Shown here: piece after piece, positions 24,511-33,372 of the stretch
Layout of the letters: every line of letters starts with the position of its first letter
Position numbering within the stretch: position 1 is the stretch's first letter
NCBI RefSeq assembly: GCF_023573145.1
Contig: NZ_CP097636.1
Span: forward strand, 2,046,001 to 2,110,000
Origin: Aquincola tertiaricarbonis
Lineage (GTDB): Bacteria > Pseudomonadota > Gammaproteobacteria > Burkholderiales > Burkholderiaceae_C
Reading direction: 5' to 3'
DNA: 64,000 bases
Translations under genes and position numbers: made by a program
The notes under the pieces: generated by a model
Seen by the model: the letters and a program-made list of their open reading frames with translations, nothing else
What the model was told of the DNA's origin: nothing
The model's database searches: none

Positions 24511-26757
24511 CTACCAGCAGACGCGGCTGAGCAGCTCCGGCAGACGGGGCGGCGTGCGGGACGCCATCGCTTCCCGGTACGACCGGGTGAGCATCATCGG
24601 GCAGCGCCGCTTGAGCACCGCCGCGCCGGACACCAGCTGGTCCCACTCGGCGCGGCTGTGGTCGCTGGGCTGCTGGCGCAGCACGTAGGCCGCGCGCAAC
24701 ACCCGCACTTCCAACGGCTCGTCGGAGAAGTCGAGCACATGGGCGAACAAGGTCTCCAGTTCCGGGTCCTCGAAGCCCGCCGGCGCGTTTTCCAGCAGCA
24801 TCCAGGTGAGGTCGATGACGATGGCCGGGCCTTCGGTGCCCCGGACATGGCCGTTGCGCCACACCGACAGCAGCAGGTCCAGCGCCCGTGCGCGATCGCC
24901 TTCGGCCAGGGCCAGCGCAGCCTGGCGGCGCTGCAGGGCACCCGCCATCGGCAGGCCCTCGGCCCCGGCCATCGCAGCGCGCGCCTGGTCGAGGTGGCCG
25001 AGGTGGATTTCCATGAAAGCCAGCTCGGCATGGGCCACGACGCTGAACAGGCTCTTGGCGGCACGGGCGCGCAAGGCGAAGGCGCGCAGCCGCTCCAGCG
25101 CCTGCACGCTGTGGCCCTGGCGCCACTCCAGCACCGCCAGCGCGAACTGCAGGAAGCCGCGGTGCGCCAGCAGCAGGTCGGGCTGCCGGCCCACCAGCGC
25201 CAAGGCGCGGGCAGCTTCGTCGAGGCGGCCGGCTTCCACCAGGATCCAGGCTTCGAACAGCTGGGTCCACTGCTGGCCCGCGCGGTCGGGCGAACGCAGC
25301 CACAAGGCCAGGCTGCGCCGCACCGACTCGAGCGCGGCGGTATGGCGCCGCTGGTAGTCCAGCAGCGCTGCCTGGGAGCGGAAGGCCCGCGCCTGGTACT
25401 CGGCCACGCCCGAGCGTTCGGCCAGCTCGATGGCGCGCGGCATGGCCTCTTCGGCGCGGTAGGGCTGGTCCATCGCGCGCAGCAGCGCGGTGTACACCAG
25501 CCAGGCGCGGGCCTGCATGTTGAGCTGGCCCAGGCGGCCGGCCTCGTCCACCGCGGCCTGGGCCAGGCGCAGCGCGGCCTCGGCGTCCACCTGGCGGCCA
25601 GCCACGCGGGCAGTGCGGCTGAGCAGCTCGGGCCGCAGCGCATGGGCTTCGGGCAGCCGCTGCGACAAGGCGACCGCCTGCTCCAGGTGCTGGCGCGCCT
25701 GCGGCAGGCGGTCGGCATCGAAATCGCACTGGCCGCGCAGCGCCAGCATCGACACGCGCATCAGGTCGGGCAGCGCCGGGTCGGTGCGCCCGAGCGCGGC
25801 GTCCAGCACCTGGCAAGCTTCGTCGGGCCGGTTGCACTGGTGCAGCAGCTGCGCGTGCAGCAGCTCGATCTGCGGCGTGGCCGGCACATGCGGCTGCGTG
25901 GTGTCCAGCAGCGCCAGCGCCTGCGCCGCCTGGCCCGACTGCTGCATGTCCACCACCATCGCCAGTTGCTCCTGCCAGAAGCTGTCGACCGTCGGCGGGG
26001 GCGCGGCGCCTGCAGCCGGCGGCGGCGCGCCGGCCCGGTCCAGCTGGTCGACCAGGCCGCGGGTGAGCTGGATGACATCGTCACCGCGCGCCTCGAAGGC
26101 CAGGTCACCGGGGGCGCCGGGGCCGCGCCAGGCCCGCAGCACGAAGGCCTCGTCCTCCCAGGCCAGCTGGCAGCGCACGGCCTCGGCCGCGCCCAGGCCG
26201 GCACACAGCTGCGCCATCGCGTCGTCGCGGGGCGTCAGGCGCGCCCACACCGGCTGCACCTCGGCCAGCGGCGCCAGGCTGAAGTGCCCCGTCGCCTCCA
26301 GCCATTGGTGCAGCAGCCCCATCAGGCCCTGCGGCACCCAGCGCAGCGCCGGGTTGGCGGTGAGGTCCTCCACCGGCAGCAGCACCAGGCGGGGGCGGCT
26401 GGCGCCTTCGGCCACCGCCGGTGCCGGACGGCTGGCGCGGCCGGGCCGCTCCTGCACGTCGGCGTCCAGCAGGTAGCCGGCGCGGGGCACCGTGCGCAGC
26501 AGGCGGGGCTCCTGGGCGTCGTCCAGCAGCGCTCGCCGGGCCTTCATCACCGCGCGGGCCACCACGCTGTCGGTGACGAAGCTGCTGCGCCACACGGCGG
26601 GCAGCAGCTCGGCCTTGGAGATGACCTTGCGCGGGCGACGCGCCAGAAAAGCCAGGAGATCGAATACCAACGGCTGCAGATCCACCGCCTGCCCGCCGTG
26701 CAGCAGCAGGCGCTGGTCGGTGTCCAGCACGAATCGGTCGAATACAAGCTCCGGCAT
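24511..26757 (-). CDS. ToxR/CadC-type winged-helix regulator with long TPR-like region
   Basis: A 748-residue protein. An OmpR-type winged helix occupies the first ~100 residues: LVFDRFVLDTDQRLLLHGGQ, VFDLLAFLARRPRKVISKAE, RAVMKARRALLDD, then LLRTVPRAGYLLDADV. No transmembrane segment follows, unlike CadC. About 640 residues of Ala/Leu/Arg-rich helices follow with TPR-like periodicity (for example QAAQALALLDTTQPHVPATP; LDEAARALALVG), resembling the SARP/MalT-like signal-integration region but without a NACHT ATPase. The ORF can be extended 35 codons upstream, but ATG 26757 begins exactly at the winged helix. A palindromic hairpin lies 21 bp upstream. Confidence 0.85.
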   Translation of the reverse strand: MPELVFDRFVLDTDQRLLLHGGQAVDLQPLVFDLLAFLARRPRKVISKAELLPAVWRSSFVTDSVVARAVMKARRALLDDAQEPRLLRTVPRAGYLLDADVQERPGRASRPAPAVAEGASRPRLVLLPVEDLTANPALRWVPQGLMGLLHQWLEATGHFSLAPLAEVQPVWARLTPRDDAMAQLCAGLGAAEAVRCQLAWEDEAFVLRAWRGPGAPGDLAFEARGDDVIQLTRGLVDQLDRAGAPPPAAGAAPPPTVDSFWQEQLAMVVDMQQSGQAAQALALLDTTQPHVPATPQIELLHAQLLHQCNRPDEACQVLDAALGRTDPALPDLMRVSMLALRGQCDFDADRLPQARQHLEQAVALSQRLPEAHALRPELLSRTARVAGRQVDAEAALRLAQAAVDEAGRLGQLNMQARAWLVYTALLRAMDQPYRAEEAMPRAIELAERSGVAEYQARAFRSQAALLDYQRRHTAALESVRRSLALWLRSPDRAGQQWTQLFEAWILVEAGRLDEAARALALVGRQPDLLLAHRGFLQFALAVLEWRQGHSVQALERLRAFALRARAAKSLFSVVAHAELAFMEIHLGHLDQARAAMAGAEGLPMAGALQRRQAALALAEGDRARALDLLLSVWRNGHVRGTEGPAIVIDLTWMLLENAPAGFEDPELETLFAHVLDFSDEPLEVRVLRAAYVLRQQPSDHSRAEWDQLVSGAAVLKRRCPMMLTRSYREAMASRTPPRLPELLSRVCW

Positions 26758-26769
26758 GTGGCACGTCCT

Positions 26770-26794
26770 GCAAAAACATCTGCTTGAAGCAGAT
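26770..26794 (-). terminator. Hairpin plus T-run between hybrid kinase operon and ToxR-like gene (terminator or operator)
   Basis: ATCTGCTT-G-AAGCAGAT (26778-26794) is a perfect 17-bp palindrome. On the minus strand it forms a 7-bp stem with a 3-base loop followed by GTTTTTG, the shape of a weak intrinsic terminator for the upstream kinase genes. It also sits 21 bp before the ToxR-like start, and its half-site GCAGATGTT recurs at 26851-26859, so an operator role is as likely. Confidence 0.5.
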
Positions 26795-26894
26795 CTGGCA
26801 TTGTGAGTGCGCCGGAGGCAACCGCCAAACGCATGAGCCGCGTTTTGGTAGCAGATGTTCACGGCTCGCCCGCGTGCGGGCGATCGGTCGATCG

Positions 26895-28898
26895 TCAGCG
26901 CGCCACGAGCACCTGATGGATGAGGGCGGCCAGACGCTCGTGCGTCTCTTCCTTGTTCAGCAGCTGCACCACGCCGGCTTCCTGCGCGCCGCGGTGCAGG
27001 TCGTCGGACAGGTAGCCCGAGCTGACGATCACCGGCATGCCGGGCCGGATGCGGGCCACCTCATGGGCCACGTCCAGCCCGTTCAGCTCCGGCATGTTGT
27101 AGTCCGAGACCACGATGTCGACGTCGACCAGCATCGAGCGCAAGGCCCGCAACGCCTCCCGAGGGTTGGCGAAGGCGGTCACGCGCAAGCCGGCCCGGTG
27201 GAGCATGGCATCGACCGTGGCCACCAGCACTTCGTCATCGTCGATGTAGAGCACATGGCGCCCCCTGCCCTGCACCGTGGCGGCGGCGCGCTCCACCGGC
27301 ATCGGCTCCAGGTCGATGCCGTCGACCAGCGGCAGCAGCAGCTCGAAGCGGGTGCCCCGGCCCGGCGCGCTCTGCACCGCCAGGGCGCCGCGGTGCTCGG
27401 CGACGATGCCGTGGGCGACGGCCAGGCCCAGGCCGGTGCCGTCCCCCTTGGACTTGGTGGTGAAGAACGGCTCGAAGATCCGCTGCGTGGTGTCCGCATC
27501 CATGCCGCAGCCGTTGTCGCGGACGGTCACGCGCGCATACCGCCCCGGCTGCCAGGTGCCGAACCCGGCGGCCAGCCCCTCGGGCGCGTCGCCCTCGTAG
27601 CGGTCCAGCGTCACCTCGATGCGGCCCGTGCTGCCGCACAGCGCCTGCCAGGCATTGGTGCTCAGGTTCATCAGCACCTGTTCAACCTGGGTGCCGTCGG
27701 CCAGCACGTGCAGCGGCTCATCGCACAGCCGCAGGTGCAACTGGGCCGACGAAGGAAAGGTGCTGCGCAGCAGCGCCACGCACTCTTCGACCAGCGGCTG
27801 CAGCGGCTGCACACGCAGCTGCTGTGGCTGGCGGCGGCTGAAGGCCATGATGTGCCGCACGAGGTCGCGCGCCCTCTGACCCGCGCGGTCGATCAGCGAC
27901 AGGCGCTGGTGCACCGGGTGCTCCAGCGCCAGCTCCTCGCGGGCCATCGCCGTGTTGCTCAGGATGGCGCCCAGCACGTTGTTGAAGTCGTGCGCGATGC
28001 CGCCGGCCAAGGCGCCCACCGCCTCCATCTTCTGGGCGTTGCGCAGCTGCTGCTCCAGACGTCGACGCGCCTGCTCCGCCTGCACCTGCTGGCTGACATC
28101 GCGGAACACCAGCACCGCACCGAGCAGGCCACCCTGGTCGTCGTGGATGGGGCCGGCCGCATCGTCGATCGGCAGTTCCCGGCCGTCCCGCGCCAGCAGC
28201 AACGTCTGCGCCTCCAGGCCGACGGCACGGCCCTCCAGCAGGGCCCGCTCGATGGGGTCGGCAGCCGGCTGGCGCGTCTGGGCATGCACGATGGGAAACA
28301 CGATGCGCATGGGCAGTCCGCGCGCCTCGGCTTCCGTCCACCCGGACAGCCGCTCGGCCACCGGATTCATGAGCACCACGCGGGCCTGGGTGTCGGTGGC
28401 GATGACGCCGTCCCCGATGCTGCGCAGCACCACCTTCAACCAGTCGCTTTGCGCACGCAGGGCCGACTCGGCCGCCTGCCGCCGCACCACCTCACGCGAC
28501 AGGGCGTCGATCCGCTCGTTGAGCACCCGGAAGTTGCTGGCGGCGGCCGCCTGCGGCTGCAGCCGCACCAGCACGCTGGCCGGTTGCCCGGCCTCGCCCG
28601 CCACCCGGGCCAGTTCGCAGCGGCAGGGCCGGTGCTGGGCGGCAGTCAGCGTCAGGCGGGCGGGGCTGAACTCGGTGCTGCGCGCGCCCTGGCGCAGCAC
28701 CGCCTGCACCACATCGGCAGGGTCGATGCACAGCGTGCCGAAATCCTCGCCCACCAGCTGCTCGGCGCGCACACCCAGCCACTGGGCCGCCTTGCGGTTG
28801 ACATGCAGCAGCCGGCCCTGCAGGTCCAGCAGCAACAAGGGCTCCGGCAGCGCGTCAAGCAGGGATTGCATCAGGCCCTCGGGTAGTGGGGGGCTCAT
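26895..28898 (-). CDS. Hybrid sensor histidine kinase (PAS-PAS-HisKA-HATPase-REC)
   Basis: A 667-residue soluble protein. PAS 1 is near residues 10-60 ([20 protein letters not shown]), PAS 2 near 170-290 ([20 protein letters not shown]), and the HisKA H box is [19 protein letters not shown] (H303). The ATPase boxes are [22 protein letters not shown] and [14 protein letters not shown], and the C-terminal receiver carries phospho-acceptor D599 in [14 protein letters not shown] and K in LLNKEE. The HDFNN form is that of NtrB/FixL-like kinases. The upstream ATG frame is extended, but ATG 28896-28898 overlaps the stop of the MetOD1-type gene (TGATG), indicating translational coupling. Confidence 0.93.
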   Translation of the reverse strand: MSPPLPEGLMQSLLDALPEPLLLLDLQGRLLHVNRKAAQWLGVRAEQLVGEDFGTLCIDPADVVQAVLRQGARSTEFSPARLTLTAAQHRPCRCELARVAGEAGQPASVLVRLQPQAAAASNFRVLNERIDALSREVVRRQAAESALRAQSDWLKVVLRSIGDGVIATDTQARVVLMNPVAERLSGWTEAEARGLPMRIVFPIVHAQTRQPAADPIERALLEGRAVGLEAQTLLLARDGRELPIDDAAGPIHDDQGGLLGAVLVFRDVSQQVQAEQARRRLEQQLRNAQKMEAVGALAGGIAHDFNNVLGAILSNTAMAREELALEHPVHQRLSLIDRAGQRARDLVRHIMAFSRRQPQQLRVQPLQPLVEECVALLRSTFPSSAQLHLRLCDEPLHVLADGTQVEQVLMNLSTNAWQALCGSTGRIEVTLDRYEGDAPEGLAAGFGTWQPGRYARVTVRDNGCGMDADTTQRIFEPFFTTKSKGDGTGLGLAVAHGIVAEHRGALAVQSAPGRGTRFELLLPLVDGIDLEPMPVERAAATVQGRGRHVLYIDDDEVLVATVDAMLHRAGLRVTAFANPREALRALRSMLVDVDIVVSDYNMPELNGLDVAHEVARIRPGMPVIVSSGYLSDDLHRGAQEAGVVQLLNKEETHERLAALIHQVLVAR

Positions 28899-29455
28899 CA
28901 GACCTTGTAGTACTCCCGGCCCTGGGCAGCATCGGCCTCGGGGGTGGCCTGCAGGTGCACCACCACGCGACAGCCCGGTGCCCCCTCGGCGATGGTGCGC
29001 ACCAGTTCCACCTTGGCGCGGCCCAGGTTCTCCGCGGCAATGACGCCGAAGACGTTGGACGTCATCATGCACAGCGAAGGACGCCCCAGCACCTTGTCGC
29101 CAAACGGGCAGCGGCGGTTCTCCAGCACGATGCGGGTGTCGTCCTGCTCGATGACCCGGAAGTCACCTTCGATGCGTCGCTTGAGGTCGACCATGACCTC
29201 GGCCACTTGCGTGCGGTCGAGCACGGGTTGACCCAAGGCCTGGCGATAGCTCAGGTTGATCTGATCGCCCATGCGCTGGCCGACCACGCTGATGAAGCCG
29301 GACGCTTCGTCCAGGCCGACCACGTCCTGCAAGGTACCCGCCAGCTCGCGCAGCAGGGTGCGCAGGAAAACGTCCCGATCCAGCCCGACCGCCGCCGTAT
29401 CGACCGGTGGCGCGCCGCTGTGCGATGTAGTGCCACGCTCGTCAGCCTGCTTCAT
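28898..29455 (-). CDS. MetOD1-type (methanogen output domain 1-like) protein paired with the hybrid kinase
   Basis: A 185-residue soluble protein. The N-terminal half ([20 protein letters not shown], then [20 protein letters not shown]) precedes the C-terminal motif region [20 protein letters not shown] followed by [20 protein letters not shown] and GCRVVVHL. I recognise this CPFG...CMMTSNVFG pattern from proteins annotated as methanogen output domain 1, from memory and not from a search. The paired Cys residues may bind metal or a ligand. Its stop overlaps the start of the hybrid kinase, so the two are made together and it may act as a co-sensor. Promoter presumably in 29456-29580. Confidence 0.75.
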   Translation of the reverse strand: MKQADERGTTSHSGAPPVDTAAVGLDRDVFLRTLLRELAGTLQDVVGLDEASGFISVVGQRMGDQINLSYRQALGQPVLDRTQVAEVMVDLKRRIEGDFRVIEQDDTRIVLENRRCPFGDKVLGRPSLCMMTSNVFGVIAAENLGRAKVELVRTIAEGAPGCRVVVHLQATPEADAAQGREYYKV

Positions 29456-29587
29456 GACGGACTCCCTGCACCGAGGATCGATCGAACCAGTCTACTGAAA
29501 GATGGTCTGGGGCGCTGCCTGCGGCGTGCCCTCGTGCCCGTGACGCCTGTGACGCTGACTGGCTTCGCGCGCTGCGCGAGACAAATA

Positions 29588-29621
29588 AAAAAGCACCTGA
29601 CGTCTCCGCCAAGTGCTTTTT
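29588..29621 (-). terminator. Rho-independent terminator downstream of tRNA-Val
   Basis: AAAAAGCAC (29588-29596) pairs with GTGCTTTTT (29613-29621): a 9-bp perfect stem, 16-base loop, with T-rich flanks on both strands. It lies 15 bp beyond the 3' end of tRNA-Val on the minus strand and can act in both directions. Confidence 0.85.
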
Positions 29622-29635
29622 CTTCCTACCGAATT

Positions 29636-29712
29636 TGGTAGGCGCGATTGGACTCGAACCAACGACCCCCACCATGTCAAGGTGGTGCTCTAACCAGCTG
29701 AGCTACGCGCCT
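29636..29712 (-). tRNA. tRNA-Val (anticodon GAC)
   Basis: A 77-base tRNA with CCA encoded (TGG at 29636-29638 on the plus strand). The acceptor stem AGGCGCG pairs with CGCGCCT, the D arm reads AGCTCAGCTGGTTAGAGC, the anticodon stem CCACC/GGTGG encloses loop TTGACAT with anticodon GAC, and the T arm contains GTTCGAGTCC. It reads valine codons GUC/GUU. The surrounding 451-bp stretch without protein genes (29456-29906) otherwise holds the terminator, the GntR-type palindrome and no ORF I can support. Confidence 0.97.
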
Positions 29713-29875
29713 GTCAAGCCCGCTACTGTAGCAGAGAACTTTTGAGGCGCGCAAGGCTTTTCAGATTTATTTGGCGTGCAGGCCGCCGCTCCAAGCCTTT
29801 ACCTCGTCCGCAGAGCGCACTTTTCGATCACATAACGGATGTTCTGCATCCAGCACAGATCTTTGACGCTATATA

Positions 29876-29889
29876 TTTGTGATCACAAA
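29876..29889. promoter_or_regulatory. GntR/FadR-type operator upstream of the GS-like gene (TTTGTGATCACAAA)
   Basis: A perfect 14-bp palindrome 17 bp before the GS-like start, in an AT-rich patch (CTATATATTTGTGATC) that can serve as a -10 region. A degenerate second site (CGATCACATAA) lies at 29825-29835. FadR-class GntR proteins bind TGATCA-centred palindromes, and the operon encodes one such protein. Confidence 0.65.
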
Positions 29890-29906
29890 CAGCCCGCTTC
29901 GCACCC

Positions 29907-31241
29907 ATGCCCGACACCCTCCACGAATTCCTCACCCGGCACCGCATCCACGAGGTGGAGTGCGTGATCCCCGACATGACCGGCATCGCGCGCGGCAAGA
30001 TCCTGCCGCGCGACCTGTTCATGGCCTCGGGCGAGATGCGCATTCCCAAGAGCGTGCTGCTCAACACCGTCAACGGCCAGCAGCCCGACAACGGGCCCTA
30101 CGTGGGCGACACCGATCCCGACATGGTGTGCCGGCCCGACGCGGCCACGGTGCGCATCGTGCCGTGGGCGGCCGAGCCGGTGGCCGTCGTCATCCACGAT
30201 TGCCAGGAGTGGGACGGGCAGCCGGTGCAGATCTCGCCCCGCGCGGTGCTGCGCCGGGTGCTGGCGCTGTATGCCGAACGCGGCTGGCGGCCCGTCGTCG
30301 CGCCCGAGATGGAGTTCTACCTGGTGGCCCGCAACCAGAACCCGCACGAGCCGCTGCAGCCGCCGCTGGGCCGCACCGGCAAGCCCGAGGTGGGCCGGCA
30401 GAGCTATTCGATTGATGCCGTCAACGATTTCGACCCCTTCTTCATGGAGCTGTCCTCGTTCTGCGACCAGCACCAGCTGGGCGTGGAAACGCTGATCCAC
30501 GAGGCCGGCCCCGGGCAGATGGAGATCAACTTCAGCCACGGCGACCCGCTGGACCTGGCCGACCGCGTGTTCCTGTTCAAGCGCACGGTGCGCGAGACGG
30601 CGCTGCGCCACGGCGTGTTCGCCACCTTCATGGCCAAGCCGATGGAAGGCGAGCCCGGCAGCGCGATGCACATCCACCAGAGCCTGAACGACGCCGAAGG
30701 CCGCAACGTCTTCAGCCAGGCCGACGGCAGCGCCAGCGCGCTGTTCCAGCATTTCATCGGCGGGCTGCAGACCTACATCCCGCAGGTGATGCCGATGCTG
30801 GCGCCCTACGTCAACTCGTACCGGCGGCTGGCGCCCTACATGTCGGCGCCCATCAACGTGCGCTGGGGCCACGACAACCGCACCTGCGGCATCCGCGTGC
30901 CCAAGTCGGGCCCGGCGGCCCGCCGGGTGGAGAACCGCGTGCCCGGCGTCGACGCCAACCCCTACCTGGCCATGGCCGCCACGCTGGCCTGCGGCTACCT
31001 GGGCATGCGCGACCAGCTGCAGCCCAGCGAGCCGACCGAAGGCAGCGCGTGGAACGTGGACCACGAACTGCCCCGCCACCTGGAAGACGCCATCCGTGCG
31101 ATGCGGGCCAGCGAGGCCGTCAAGCAGGTGCTGGGCGAAACCTTCGTCGACGCCTTCTGCGCGGTCAAGGAGCTGGAGTACGCCACCTACAACCGGGTGA
31201 TCAGCTCCTGGGAGCGTGAGCACCTGCTGCTGCTGGTGTGA
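29907..31241 (+). CDS. Glutamine synthetase-family gamma-glutamyl ligase (PuuA-like)
   Basis: A 444-residue protein of the GlnA3/PuuA branch. N-terminal beta-grasp: HRIHEVECVIPDMTGIARGK. Metal/ATP motifs: VAPEMEFYL, GVETLIHEAGPGQMEINF (Glu ligands), MHIHQSLNDAEGRNVF (His in the ATP site), then INVRWGHDNRTCGIRVP and ENRVPGVDANPYLAMAA. Length and motif variants fit gamma-glutamylation of an amine (putrescine, ethanolamine or an aromatic amine) instead of ammonia assimilation. It is the first gene of a three-gene operon with a class III aminotransferase and a GntR repressor, and a 14-bp palindrome precedes it. Confidence 0.9.
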   Translation: MPDTLHEFLTRHRIHEVECVIPDMTGIARGKILPRDLFMASGEMRIPKSVLLNTVNGQQPDNGPYVGDTDPDMVCRPDAATVRIVPWAAEPVAVVIHDCQEWDGQPVQISPRAVLRRVLALYAERGWRPVVAPEMEFYLVARNQNPHEPLQPPLGRTGKPEVGRQSYSIDAVNDFDPFFMELSSFCDQHQLGVETLIHEAGPGQMEINFSHGDPLDLADRVFLFKRTVRETALRHGVFATFMAKPMEGEPGSAMHIHQSLNDAEGRNVFSQADGSASALFQHFIGGLQTYIPQVMPMLAPYVNSYRRLAPYMSAPINVRWGHDNRTCGIRVPKSGPAARRVENRVPGVDANPYLAMAATLACGYLGMRDQLQPSEPTEGSAWNVDHELPRHLEDAIRAMRASEAVKQVLGETFVDAFCAVKELEYATYNRVISSWEREHLLLLV

Positions 31242-31251
31242 GGACGACACG

Positions 31252-32634
31252 ATGACGCACACCCCACACTCCACCGGCGTGCCGCCCGCACGCGTGCAGG
31301 CCCTGCTGGCGCGTGAACGCGAGGCCTATGTGCAACGCCATCCGCGCTGCCGCGCTCTGTCGGACCGCGCCGCGCCGCAGCTGATGTTCGGCGTGCCGCT
31401 GCATTGGATGAACGACTGGTCCACGCCCTTCGCGCTGCAGGTGGCCGAAGCCCGCGGCGCCACCCTGACCGACGTCGACGGCCACACCCTGGCCGACTTC
31501 TGCCTGGGGGACACCGGCGCGATGTTCGGCCACTCGCCCACCCCGGTGGCCGAGGCGCTGGCCGCGCAGGCGCAGCGCGGGCTCACCACCATGCTGCCCA
31601 ATGAAGACGCCGCGGTGGTCGGCGAGCTGCTGGCGCAGCGCTTCGGCCTGCCGCGCTGGCAGTTCGCGATGACCGCCACCGACGCCAACCGCTTCGTGCT
31701 GCGCTGGCTGCGCGCCGCCACCGGCCGCCGCGTGCTGCTGGTGTTCAACGGCTGCTACCACGGCACGGTGGACGACGTGTTCGTCGACCTGGTGGACGGC
31801 CAGCCGGTGCAGCGCGCCAGCCTGCTGGGCCAGGTGCACGCGCTGACGGCCACCACCCGGGTGGTGGAGTTCAACGACCTGGCCGCGCTGGAAGCCGCGC
31901 TGGCCCCGGGCGATGTGGCCTGCGTGCTGGCCGAGCCGGTGATGACCAACATCGGCATGGTGCTGCCCGAGCCCGGTTTCTGGGCCGAGGCGCAGCGCCT
32001 GATCCGCCGCCACGGCAGCCTGCTGGTGCTGGACGAAACCCACACCTTGAGCAGCGGCCCCGGCGGCTATGGCCGCGCCCACGGCCTGCAGCCCGATGCG
32101 GTGGTGGTGGGCAAGGCCCTGGGCGGCGGCATGCCCTGCGCGGCCTACGGCTTTACAGCCGAACTGGCGGCACAGGCCGAAGCCGCCAAGCGCGCTGCCC
32201 CGCCCGGCCATTCGGGCATCGGCACGACGCTCACGGCCAACCTGCTGGCCATGGCCGCGATGCGGCCCACGCTCACGCAGCTGATGACGCCGCCGGTGTT
32301 CGAGCCCATGCACGCGCTGGCCGGCCAGCTGGCCGACGGCCTGCGCGCCGCCATCGCCGGCCACGGCCTGCCTTGGTGCGTCACGCAGGTGGGCGCCCGG
32401 GTCGAATTCCAGTTCTGCCCGCAGCCGCCGCGCAACGGCAGCCAGGCCGAGGCGGCGATGGACGCGCCGCTGGAGCATGCGCTGCACCTGGCACTGCTCA
32501 ACCGCGGCGTGCTGATCACGCCCTTCCACAACATGATGCTGGTGTGCCCCGACACCACGCCGGCCCAGGTGCAACGGCTGCTGGGTGCCTTTGCCGAAGT
32601 GCTGGCCGAGTTGTGCCGCGGAGAGACGGCTTGA
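31252..32634 (+). CDS. Class III PLP aminotransferase (glutamate-1-semialdehyde-aminomutase-like)
   Basis: A 460-residue fold-type I PLP enzyme. The N-terminal FGVPLHWMNDWSTPFALQVA and DVDGHTLADFCLGDTGAMFG match the GSA/omega-transaminase group. The central NGCYHGTVDDVFVD and LLVLDETHTLSSGPGGYG contain the PLP-ring Asp, and VVVGKALGGGMPCAAYGF holds the Schiff-base Lys. It probably deaminates an amine or amino acid substrate. ATG 31252 follows the GS-like stop by 10 bp with AGGA upstream. The stop overlaps the GntR start (TTGA), so all three genes are cotranslated. Confidence 0.9.
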   Translation: MTHTPHSTGVPPARVQALLAREREAYVQRHPRCRALSDRAAPQLMFGVPLHWMNDWSTPFALQVAEARGATLTDVDGHTLADFCLGDTGAMFGHSPTPVAEALAAQAQRGLTTMLPNEDAAVVGELLAQRFGLPRWQFAMTATDANRFVLRWLRAATGRRVLLVFNGCYHGTVDDVFVDLVDGQPVQRASLLGQVHALTATTRVVEFNDLAALEAALAPGDVACVLAEPVMTNIGMVLPEPGFWAEAQRLIRRHGSLLVLDETHTLSSGPGGYGRAHGLQPDAVVVGKALGGGMPCAAYGFTAELAAQAEAAKRAAPPGHSGIGTTLTANLLAMAAMRPTLTQLMTPPVFEPMHALAGQLADGLRAAIAGHGLPWCVTQVGARVEFQFCPQPPRNGSQAEAAMDAPLEHALHLALLNRGVLITPFHNMMLVCPDTTPAQVQRLLGAFAEVLAELCRGETA

Positions 32635-33326
32635 GCGACGACGACACCGAGGCCAGCACCACCCAGCAGGACAGCGTGTACCAGGCGCTGCGACAGTGGG
32701 TGACGGTGGGCCGCTTCCTGCCGGGTGAGCGGCTGAAGATACGCACCGTGGCCGCCGCCATGGGCGTGGGCCAGATGCCGGTGCGCGCCGCGCTGCAGCG
32801 GCTGGCGGCCGAAGGCGCGCTGGTGAACGTGCCCAACGCCGGTGTGGCCGTGCCGCGCCTGTCGGTGCCCGAGTTTGACGACCTGCTGCAGATGCGCATG
32901 CTGCTGGAAGGCGAAGCGGCCGAGCGCGGCAGCCTGCGCCTGGCGGCGGCGCAGCGCCACGAGCTGCAGGCGCTGTGCACGCGCATGGACGAGGCGCTGG
33001 CCCGCCAGGACGCCGACGACTACCTGGCCGCCAACGAGGACTTCCACGTCATCCTGTACCGCGCCGCCGGCTCGCCGCTGCTGTTCAGCCTGATCGACAC
33101 CTTGTGGCTCAAGGCGGGGCCGGTGAGCAACCGGCTGTTCGACACCCCCGCCGCGGCCGGCGTGCTCAACGACGCTCACGAGGCGTTGATGAAGGCGCTG
33201 CAAGCCGGGGACAGCGCGGCCGTGCGCCGCGCGGTCGAGCAGGACATCTTCGTGGCCGGTCAGTTCGTGCGGCAGCGGCTGAAAGACGAAGGACCTCAGT
33301 CCCGCCGGGCCGCCCCAAGGGACTGA
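32631..33326 (+). CDS. GntR-family (FCD) regulator of the amine-utilisation operon
   Basis: A 231-residue protein with a winged HTH (DSVYQALRQWVTVGRFLPGE, then MGVGQMPVRAALQRLAAEGA) and an FCD domain (LLQMRMLLEGEAAERGSLRL, FHVILYRAAGSPLL, LNDAHEALMKALQAGDSAAV). The frame is open upstream with no ATG near the HTH; a TTG at 32631 overlaps the aminotransferase stop (TTGA) and has GGAGAG upstream, so I take it as the start. The last eleven residues (GPQSRRAAPRD) are encoded by the interspersed intergenic repeat, so the gene's 3' end was supplied by a repeat insertion. Probably represses its own operon. Confidence 0.87.
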   Translation: MSDDDTEASTTQQDSVYQALRQWVTVGRFLPGERLKIRTVAAAMGVGQMPVRAALQRLAAEGALVNVPNAGVAVPRLSVPEFDDLLQMRMLLEGEAAERGSLRLAAAQRHELQALCTRMDEALARQDADDYLAANEDFHVILYRAAGSPLLFSLIDTLWLKAGPVSNRLFDTPAAAGVLNDAHEALMKALQAGDSAAVRRAVEQDIFVAGQFVRQRLKDEGPQSRRAAPRD

Positions 33327-33368
33327 GATCCCCCTCGGGGGGGGCGCGAGCGCAGCGAGCTTGGGGGC
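33295..33368. repeat. Interspersed intergenic repeat, copy 2 (supplies the GntR stop codon)
   Basis: CTCAGTCCC (33295-33303) and GGGACTGAG (33319-33327) form a 9-bp perfect inverted repeat with a 15-base loop, then a G-rich stretch and GCAGCGAGCTTGGGGGC. The first 31 bases are identical to copy 1 at 4591. The TGA stop of the GntR gene is within the right arm. The hairpin may terminate the operon. Confidence 0.75.
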
Positions 33369-33372
33369 CAAC

